In this document: positions 57,022-64,000 of the stretch, in pieces
Numbering within the stretch: the first letter of the stretch is position 1
How the letters are laid out: each line of letters begins with the position of its first letter
Assembly (NCBI GenBank): GCA_010093605.1
Contig: MU004196.1
Location: forward strand, 1,379,454-1,443,453
Source of the DNA: Lophium mytilinum
Lineage: Eukaryota; Ascomycota; Dothideomycetes; Mytilinidiales; Mytilinidiaceae
DNA: 64,000 nucleotides
Reading direction: 5' to 3'
Program-made: the position numbers and the translations under genes
The notes under the pieces: generated by a model
What the model was told of the DNA's origin: nothing
Databases searched by the model: none
Seen by the model: only the letters and a program-made list of their open reading frames with translations

Positions 57022-58356
57022 ATGTCCTCCTTCGCAACCCCTCCCCCCGGCGCCTCCGCCTCTCTCAAACCTTTCACAGTCAACATCGCCGACTCCCGCG
57101 TGTCGGAACTCCATCAGCTCGTCAAGCTTTCCAAGATCGACATCCCAACCTACGAGAACCAGCAAACCGACGGCCGCTTCGGCATCTCCCGCTCCTGGCT
57201 CATCGACGCGAAAGCCGCCTGGGAGAAATTCGACTGGCGCGAAAGCGAGAAATACATCAACTCCTTTCCGCACTTCAGCATGCCCGTGCCCGACGCGAAG
57301 AGCGGGAACGCGGAAGGGGTGTTCAACCTCCACTTCGTGGCTTTGTTCTCGAAACGAGCGGATGCGATCCCGATCGTGTTCTTGCACGGGTGGCCGGGGT
57401 CGTTCCTCGAGTTTCTGCCGATGTTAGAGCTTGTAAGGGGGAAGTACTCAGAGGAGACGCTGCCGTTTCATGTTATCGTGCCGAGTTTGCCGGGGTTCGT
57501 GTTCTCGGATGCGCCGCCGGTAGATCGGGAGTTTGGTGCGGAGGATGTGGCGAGGATTGTGAACGCGGGCGTGAAGATGCTGGGGGTTGGGGAGTATGTC
57601 GTTCAGGGTGGTGACATTGGGAGTCGGATCGCGCGGATTTTGGCGGTGAGGTATCCAGAGGTCAAAGGTAGGAGCTCCCTCATCTTCCCTTCCCACCATA
57701 CTAGCACTCCCACTCCCTCAATTCCCCTGCCGACGTGCCCGCAAAGACTACTAGCGCTACCAACCCCATCAAGCCTCGCGCAGAACAGCAAAGCTAACCA
57801 CCTCCGCACAAAAGCCGCTCATCTAAACTTCTGCATGATGTCCCCTCCCGCCGACCTCCCCCCATCTTCCGTCACCTCGCCGGCCGAGCAAACCGGCCTC
57901 ACCCGCCTCGCCGCCTTCACATCCACCGGCTCCGCCTACATGCAAGAGCACAAAACCCGCCCCGCGACCATCGGCCTCGCACTCTCCTCCTCTCCCTTGG
58001 CCCTGCTCGCGTGGATCGGCGAGAAGTTCCTCGCCTGGACAGATATCCCCCCGGCCCTCCCTGTAATCCTAGAAGCCGTGTCCCTCTACTACCTTACCGA
58101 CACCTTCCCTAGGAGTATCTTCACGTATAGGGAGGCGGGCATCGCCGATGATCCGGCGTGGTTCATCGACAAGCCGGTGGGATTCAGCTGGTTTCCAAAG
58201 GAGGTCGCGCCGGTGCCAAGAGGATGGGTGGAAAGGACGGGGCGGGTGGTGTGGTGGAGGGAGCATGGGCGCGGGGGGCATTTCGCGGCGTTGGAGAGGC
58301 CCGAGGTGGTGTGGGTGGATGTGGAGAGGTTTGTTGGGAGTGTTTGGGGGAAGTGA
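57022..58356 (+). CDS. Epoxide hydrolase (EHN + alpha/beta hydrolase), 395 aa
   Basis: Exons 57022-57667 and 57815-58356, joined in phase 1 (VKAAHLNFC). The 147-nt intron has a GTAGGA donor, GCTAACC branch and AAAAG acceptor. Residues 15-125 are the EHN cap (FTVNIADSRVSELHQLVK, DWRESEKYINSFPHF). Oxyanion motif HGWPG at 122-126; nucleophile Asp198 in GGDIGS; the proton-donating Tyr257 in AYMQEHKTRP; catalytic His371 in GGHFAALE. It should open epoxides to diols through a covalent ester, as for microsomal-type fungal hydrolases used in detoxification. An in-frame upstream ATG at 56893 exists but would add 43 unlike residues. The intron is a multiple of three with no stop. Confidence 0.92.
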   Translation: MSSFATPPPGASASLKPFTVNIADSRVSELHQLVKLSKIDIPTYENQQTDGRFGISRSWLIDAKAAWEKFDWRESEKYINSFPHFSMPVPDAKSGNAEGVFNLHFVALFSKRADAIPIVFLHGWPGSFLEFLPMLELVRGKYSEETLPFHVIVPSLPGFVFSDAPPVDREFGAEDVARIVNAGVKMLGVGEYVVQGGDIGSRIARILAVRYPEVKGRSSLIFPSHHTSTPTPSIPLPTCPQRLLALPTPSSLAQNSKANHLRTKAAHLNFCMMSPPADLPPSSVTSPAEQTGLTRLAAFTSTGSAYMQEHKTRPATIGLALSSSPLALLAWIGEKFLAWTDIPPALPVILEAVSLYYLTDTFPRSIFTYREAGIADDPAWFIDKPVGFSWFPKEVAPVPRGWVERTGRVVWWREHGRGGHFAALERPEVVWVDVERFVGSVWGK

Positions 58357-58396
58357 GAGGTGGAGGCGCCGAGGGTGCGGTATGCGGAAACCAGGC

Positions 58397-58462
58397 TACC
58401 TTTTGATCGAGGGACTACCTGCTAACTGAGGTTCCCCTGACAGTGGCATGTGGCTTCCAAAG
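58397..58462 (+). repeat. Isolated copy of the 65-bp repeat module
   Basis: Begins TACCTTTTGATCGAG, continues CTACCTGCTAACTGAGG and ends CCCTGACAGTGGCATG, matching the modules at 27.3-28.1 kb, about 30 kb away. It lies 40 bp after the epoxide hydrolase stop. Confidence 0.6.
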
Positions 58463-58590
58463 GAGCGATCAAGTGTTCGTATATTGCTACATCGTCTACA
58501 AGCGTACTTGTGTCCTAGCACTATGACACAATTATTCAAATCCAATGGATCACGTGGCGAATGAATGATGCTCCAACTAGGTGTGCGTGA

Positions 58591-59370
58591 CTACACAGCC
58601 TCAACCGTAAAGCCCCACGCCTCGTACATCTCCTCTACCTTGTCCCACCCCTCCACCCCTTCCCACCTCTTCGCATCCACCCCGCCATCCACAACAATCG
58701 TCCACTCCGTATGCTCATCCCCCCTCATCGTCCACAAACACCCCAACCACTCCTCCACCGCCCGCTTCCGTATCTTGATAATCCTCTCAATCTTCTCCAA
58801 ACCGCCTTCGTCCGAAATCACAAGTTCCATCACCCAAAACAACTCCCGCACATCCACCACCGCGTACCGCTTCTTCCCCTGTTCCAACCCCACCGAGCCG
58901 CCGACAAACTCCACCAGCCGCGTGTTCAGCTGGCGAAGCATACGCCCGAGTTGAAGGCTGGTGCTCGAGGCCGAGTGCTTGCTGGGGAGGTCGCGTGGGC
59001 CGAAGCAGATGTTGCGGAACCGGACGTGCTGGAAATGCGAGATCGCGTTGCGCTCCGTGGCGGCGAGCGCAGCATTGTCGTACATCTTGATAGCGATGGT
59101 GGCGACGGCGGTTGCGGCAAGGACCGCGTGAGCTTCGTCGTGGAGTTGTTTGTCAGTCTGGAGGATCGCGAGGCCGGGGAGGGGGGTGTGCCAGGTTTCC
59201 GACGGCTTGATTTTGTGGTGGGTTGAAAGTAGGGACTTGTAGACCATGTTGCGGAGCTCTGCGGGTAGCTTTTTGAAGTTGGGGAAGGTGGTGGAGAGTT
59301 TCGCGGTCCTGGGGGGCGTTTCTTTGCGTGGAAGTGGCTCGGGTGGGCTGGAGGTTGCCGTTGTGGTCAT
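58591..59370 (-). CDS. Family B paralogue B4 (F-box-like), 259 aa
   Basis: Intronless, ATG at 59370. A Thr/Pro-rich N-terminus is followed by FKKLPAELRNMVYKSLL (about residue 36), LAILQTDKQLHDEAHAVL, NAISHFQHVRFRNICF, LNTRLVEFVGGS, KKRYAVVDVRELFWVMEL, HTEWTIVVDGGV and YEAWGFTVEAV. The block order is the same as in B2 and B5. Convergent with the epoxide hydrolase, 234 bp apart. It looks complete. Function unknown beyond the F-box-like start. Confidence 0.75.
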   Translation of the reverse strand: MTTTATSSPPEPLPRKETPPRTAKLSTTFPNFKKLPAELRNMVYKSLLSTHHKIKPSETWHTPLPGLAILQTDKQLHDEAHAVLAATAVATIAIKMYDNAALAATERNAISHFQHVRFRNICFGPRDLPSKHSASSTSLQLGRMLRQLNTRLVEFVGGSVGLEQGKKRYAVVDVRELFWVMELVISDEGGLEKIERIIKIRKRAVEEWLGCLWTMRGDEHTEWTIVVDGGVDAKRWEGVEGWDKVEEMYEAWGFTVEAV

Positions 59371-61640
59371 GGCAGCGGTTGAGGAGGTTTTATTGCACAA
59401 TGAGGAATTGTTTGTTATGTGGACTTTGATGTTGTGGGGGGTACGTGGTTCGTGAGGAAGGGTTACGAACCAGGTGTTTATTCGTAGGCGTGATACTTAG
59501 AAGCGCAGACCCGATGCCAGGGGGGTTGACCAGCAGTGAATTATATTGTGGCGATTTCTTGCGGCCAGGTATTGACGCAGGTTCCTAGGGAAATTGCCAA
59601 AGCTGGAGCTCAATGGGGTTGTTTTCCACTGATGTATTTAATCTTCCTCGCATTTTTGCACTCTGGATGATTCACCACTGCAAGTCTTTCAAATTGAGCA
59701 TATCACTTGCTCACATTACCGAGACAGATATATAGCGCTCCTAGAGTCTGCACTATGATCATTGATCATCCTTGCTTGCTTTGCTATCGTGCGGCTGGTT
59801 TCTCGATACGAAATCTCGATGCTTCATGGATGGCCTCTATGAAAGCATTGGAAGGAAACAAAACAAAAACAGAATGTGTGCCACGCGGAAGTCAAACAAA
59901 AAGTATCGCCCCTAGACCCCGGACCGTCTCGCTGCCAGAGCGGAGGACTTCGTGGGTGAATGATGGTTTGGGCTCTTATTGCAGCAGGTGGGGCAGAACC
60001 CACCCACACTGCGCCCAGGGTAGGAAGAAGCAATGCAATTATTGGTGCAGCGGATGAGACAGAACCCACCTACACTACAAATTGGGAGCTGACAAATTTA
60101 GAGCACATATGTAGATGTCAAAGAAAATAGTTTGAGGTTTACATTTTAGAGGTTCACGTATCTAGACTATCTATCTAAGACTGTAGCATGAACTATAGCG
60201 GGCTTAAGACCTGCGCGACTGAATACATGCCATTGTCTTCGTTTGTAGTGTATTGAATCGAACACAACTATGACGGCGTAGCCGACGGCCTCATTGGTCA
60301 AGGCTACCTAGGGTCGACGGTGAATATACGCGTGGATCAGTCAAGTATTACGCGCACTGCCTTTTACACCGTAAACAACCTTTCGTTTCCGCCTACAGCT
60401 TTAGCATGCCTTATCTTAAAATCCGTCCGCCAACATAGCATCTGCCATACCTTCTCTGACCCCCAAATCCATTCGCAAGCTCCATCAATTGCGAATTATG
60501 TTGGGCACTCCGAGGCCTAGAGCTACCTGGCTAAAGAGCGCCGACTTGATGAGGATCATAAGATCAAGCAGTGTAAATACTCGTGTTCTGCTTCCTACTC
60601 TACACATCCACTGAGAATTACTAAGACATCTGGATCTATCTGCCCGACTACGACAGCCGATCATCCCCGGGATGATTACTGTTATACTTGGCCCATCCCT
60701 TTGGCCATTTCATGGCGGGTATCGGCCAAATCGCTACTGGTATACTCCACCCAATCACGACTGCGCATTGCTACGAGCGAGTCCGCGTTTGATTTAGGCT
60801 GACACAAGTAGGCCGAGAGCAAGCAGCCCGTAACGAGGCTACGCGCTTGCTACTTTGCAGCTTAGTTTGCGTGCTATTCTTATTATATAGTGCGCTTCTG
60901 CGCTGGGGACCTCCTAGGGTTTGCACAATGCCGGCAACCTTGTAATTATGAAAAGGTATCAAAACACAATCTTGAGCACTCCTTAAGTCTTTTTGGCGGA
61001 TCCACATTGGCTTGAAAAATCCACAGTTTAACATATAATTCCTCATCCACCTAGCAAAATATACACAAACATGGTCTAATTCACGATATCCCTAAGATTT
61101 ACACGAACTTAAACTTAAGGAGACGTAGTGTCTAATTCGCGCGTGGCGGTTTATGATATTGCTGTTCAGATTTTCTCGGCCTGCTGGAGGACTTCAGATG
61201 GCGGCGGGGTGTTAGAAAAGGCTTGTTGTTTCGCAGCATCTGATTCACATGCTGTAGTCTATCACATCGCTCCTAAGTTTTCTTGCCTACTTCAGGGACT
61301 TCAGACGGTAGCAGCCAGATATCAAAACACACGCGGATATTGTTCGAGTTGCGACATAGCAATTAGGGTTACCATGGGCATAGCCAAAGATATGCTAACT
61401 AACTTACTCCCTGCAGTGGTGTCAACGAAGCAAAGATTAAACTGCAATCACTTGCAGATTTTCATTAAGCGTTCTCCTATCCTTATCCCGTGTGAACATT
61501 CTGTAACACCTGAGAGATCAGATGATTAGGCCTGGCTGCTGATGCGCAATACTAGCACCCTCTTAAATGGCGCCATGTCAGGCCTTGCCGACGACTTCTC
61601 TACAGCCTCACTACTCCGCCGCCCCCTCCCCTTCCTCCTC
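59371..61640. other. Intergenic with minor repeats
   Basis: About 2.3 kb without a supported gene. A word CAGAACCCACCYACACT is duplicated near 60.00 and 60.06 kb, and two diverged repeat cores (GGACTTCAGAYGG type) lie near 61.19 and 61.29 kb. Confidence 0.45.
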
Positions 61641-62474
61641 CTAGTCGTCCTCCTCGTCCTGATCCTCGTCCTCATTCTCATCCTCTTCGTCGTCGTCGTC
61701 GTCGTCGCCGTTGTCCTCGTTTCCGTCCTCATCGTCATCATCCTCATCGCCCTCAACCACAACCTTGAACTGCTTCTCCATCTGGGCAGCCGTGATACCA
61801 CTCCAGCTCACCAACCTAGCCCAATCTCCGTTCTCCTTCGCCGCTTCCGCCACCTCAATGGTCCACATTGTATGGGAGTCTGAAGACATCAACTGGAGAC
61901 ACCAAGCAAACTGATCCAAAGCTTCGCGAAAGTGATCTTCCCCTTCATATGGAGGTATCGTCCAAAACAAGTTCCCAACACAGACCGACGCGGTCCGCTT
62001 CTCATGGCCTTGCATCTCCTCTGAGCCAGCCACGAACGTCTCTAGTTTCTCTCTCAGCTCTGTGAGGTCTGCAAGCCGCTTCCCGCTGCATTTTGACCAG
62101 CGCACGTCGAAGTAGTGGCCCAGCATCCTCTTGAACCAAGTGCCGTGGCTGCCGAAGTCCATCTCTTCGAACACGACATGACGGAAGTTGCGGAGAGCGT
62201 TCTTTTTTGTTTTCTTGAACATGTCCTTGTCATTATTTGGGGTAGTCCGCTGGGTGTACGGCGTGGCCTTCGGTTCGACGTGGGCGGTGCATTGTTTAGC
62301 CAAGACATCTGAAGATTCGCTGTAGAGTTGTTTGGACACAAAGAGGATGTTCCGGGCGTGGGCAGAGTCCTCGTATTCTTTGCCAATCCACGCATCGTCA
62401 AGAGGCTCGAGAATATAGCCGTAGATCTTGTTGCGGATCTCGGCTGGTAGGTCGAGGAAGTTGGTACCAGCCAT
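61641..62474 (-). CDS. Family B paralogue B5 (F-box-like) with acidic tail, 277 aa
   Basis: Intronless, ATG at 62474. It has almost no N-terminal extension: FLDLPAEIRNKIYGYIL begins at residue 6. Then ILFVSKQLYSESSDVL, NALRNFRHVVFEEMDF, REKLETFVAGSEEM, ASVCVGNLFWTIPP, HTMWTIEVAEAA and a KQFKVVVEG segment. The last 35 residues are nearly all Asp/Glu with few Asn/Gly, encoded by a GAC/GAA repeat that may vary in length. Such tails occur in histone-binding and nucleic-acid-mimicking proteins, but no such role is shown here. Complete gene. Confidence 0.78.
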   Translation of the reverse strand: MAGTNFLDLPAEIRNKIYGYILEPLDDAWIGKEYEDSAHARNILFVSKQLYSESSDVLAKQCTAHVEPKATPYTQRTTPNNDKDMFKKTKKNALRNFRHVVFEEMDFGSHGTWFKRMLGHYFDVRWSKCSGKRLADLTELREKLETFVAGSEEMQGHEKRTASVCVGNLFWTIPPYEGEDHFREALDQFAWCLQLMSSDSHTMWTIEVAEAAKENGDWARLVSWSGITAAQMEKQFKVVVEGDEDDDDEDGNEDNGDDDDDDEEDENEDEDQDEEDD

Positions 62475-63068
62475 CTCGAAGTTGATTGAAGAAGAGTTGT
62501 ATTGATTTCTGGTGTGGAATAGAGTGAGAGTGTCTTGGGTACTGATGGGGTGCTAGGTGGTGCGGTGTCCTTGGGCAGGTGGTAGGGAACTGATGCAAGG
62601 GGTCGTTTTTATAGGGACCTTAAAAGGCTAGAATATACCTTAAGCAGTGAATCGAAGGCGCAATGGATACCCGCCCACGGCGCCGCTTTACCTACTCGTC
62701 TTCTTTGAATTCACTGCAATGCCTTGCACTGACTGCTTACAACGTCTTGCAGTGAACGCTCATAAAATTCCGCCCATCCGATAAATCGGAGGTTCAACAG
62801 CATCGTATCACTCAGTTCCTATAACACTCTCCTTGACACCCACCACACCCCCGCAGTAGGCTTAGTCGACTTCTTCAATTGATAAAGGAGACCTTCGGTG
62901 CTTCCAATTCACCGGTACCAAGCGTTCTCAGAGGCTACAAGTATACTTCTAGGGAGCAGGTTCGCACTCCTTTACAGCATCACATCTTCCCCCACCCCAC
63001 CACACAGCCCACCCACTCTTCGCTCCAATCACAACTCGTTCACAAGTCTTCGTTTAAGGGCATTCGCA
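62475..63068. promoter_or_regulatory. Divergent intergenic region of B5 and B6
   Basis: 594 bp between the opposed ATGs of B5 and B6, so it should carry both promoters. CA/CCAC-rich sequence precedes each start. A word around CTTGCAGTGAACG/CTTGCACTGACTG near 62.73-62.76 kb is repeated. No factor site is claimed. Confidence 0.4.
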
Positions 63069-64000
63069 ATGGCCCCTACGAGGCGCAGCAAGGCTGCCTC
63101 CAAGAAGGCTACATCCAGCAAGAAGGCACCCCCTGGACGCGTCTTGAAGACAGAACGAGTCACTCGAAGCCAGGCTCGCATACCACAACAAGCCCAGAAG
63201 CTTCAACAAGCGCTTCAGCAAGAGCAAGCCCTCCTCCAACAACGAGCGCTTCTCCTGGAACGGAACCTTCTACAGCAGCAGGGCTTTCAGCAGGATCAAG
63301 ACTTTCTTCAGCGACAGGGTCTTCAACATCAAGACGCCCTCGATCAACACTCGGAAGCAAAAGCAGCTAGAACGCCGACGACCTTCTTCAGCCTGCCGCG
63401 AGAACTTCGCGACATGGTCTACAACGAAGTCCTGGAAGACGTCCAATTCGTGAGGCCGTGGGATGCCATTGGTTGCGGTTGGAAGAAGATAACCCCAGCT
63501 ACTTTACTCATGAACAAGCAAGCGCACGACGAGACTAAGGAAGCCCAGAAGTGGCGGACCATCAGCTGCGAGTGGGAAATTGAGCGGGAGATCCAGCCTG
63601 CTCCTGAGCCTAAAGATGAGGACGCCGATATGGACAGCGATGAGGAGCCGGATCACGAGCAGTCACGCCCTCATCGAGGTGGCCTCTGCCTCCCAGGCTA
63701 CACTGTCATGGACCACCAGCTCACCCCCACCGAGCGCCATGCCCTCACGCATCTCGCTAAGATGAACATCGTTGTCGATCCCCGAGGTCCATTTGGAGAG
63801 ACTCGTTCAAAGCTCTTCACAAGTGTCAAGACATGCGTGGAGGTTTGGACCAAAGCTTCCGCCGAATATCAGTGGGACGGCCGCAAACGCCAATTCACGC
63901 TTGAATTGAACGATTGCCTCGGTTATATCAACAAAACCCGGCGAGTGCAGTTGTGGGCACAACCCCGCATCAATCGAACCTTTGAAGCGGAGGAGGACCT
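63069..64000 (+). CDS. Family B paralogue B6 (F-box-like), partial at window end
   Basis: ATG at 63069; the frame is open for 310 codons to the last base, so the 3' end is missing. The N-terminus is basic (MAPTRRSKAASKKATSSKKA), then comes a Gln/Leu-rich segment at about residues 45-95 (QQAQKLQQALQQEQALLQQ) likely to form a coiled coil. The family motif FFSLPRELRDMVYNEVL starts near residue 104, then LLMNKQAHDETKEAQ, an acidic insert (EPKDEDADMDSDEEPDHE), ALTHLAKMNIVVDP and LELNDCLGYIN. The only member on the + strand. The coiled coil could allow dimerisation (inference). Confidence 0.75.
   Translation, partial: MAPTRRSKAASKKATSSKKAPPGRVLKTERVTRSQARIPQQAQKLQQALQQEQALLQQRALLLERNLLQQQGFQQDQDFLQRQGLQHQDALDQHSEAKAARTPTTFFSLPRELRDMVYNEVLEDVQFVRPWDAIGCGWKKITPATLLMNKQAHDETKEAQKWRTISCEWEIEREIQPAPEPKDEDADMDSDEEPDHEQSRPHRGGLCLPGYTVMDHQLTPTERHALTHLAKMNIVVDPRGPFGETRSKLFTSVKTCVEVWTKASAEYQWDGRKRQFTLELNDCLGYINKTRRVQLWAQPRINRTFEAEED

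Overview
The window looks like chromosomal DNA of a filamentous ascomycete (Pezizomycotina, probably Dothideomycetes). Introns are short (about 50-60 nt) with GT..AG ends and CTAAC/CTGAC-type branch sites. Protein types include a fungal DUF3433 membrane protein, F-box-like families, an EHN-type epoxide hydrolase and a small At2g23090-like zinc protein. Gene space is patchy, and long stretches hold only decayed repeats. I saw no rRNA, CRISPR or prokaryotic signal. The species and class are inference.

Layout. 1-8 kb: gene-poor, with degenerate repeats and one unrecognised 155-codon reading frame. 8-9.3 kb: a small three-exon gene and a short ORF. 9.3-21.5 kb: eight members (A1-A8) of an unrecognised family of 129-194 aa proteins, all with a phase-0 intron at the equivalent place, interleaved with an F-box-like gene and satellite arrays. 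A decayed ninth member may lie at 25.0-25.7 kb. 22-30 kb: unresolved or decayed genes, one small membrane protein, and an exact-period 107-bp satellite. 30.0-31.1 kb: an eight-exon proline-rich gene in which three consecutive 39-nt exons each encode one 13-residue repeat and the intervening introns are also related. 31-39 kb: relics (a permease fragment, an Ala/Pro-rich exon, copies of a dispersed repeat).

39.6-43.9 kb: a 1409-aa DUF3433 protein in two exons. 47.4-64 kb: six members (B1-B6) of a second family starting with an F-box-like FLxLPxELRNxVY motif, one carrying an in-frame stop that a 60-nt intron could remove. Between them are a 584-bp hAT-type MITE with an 8-bp target duplication, a 586-aa F-box protein, the small zinc protein and an epoxide hydrolase. 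B6 runs off the right end.

The genes do not form a recognisable pathway. The main theme is local duplication: of whole genes (families A and B), of exon-intron units (30-31 kb) and of satellites that share a core motif. Splice junctions were inferred by eye from GT/AG, branch site, frame and comparison between paralogues; none is supported here by transcript data.
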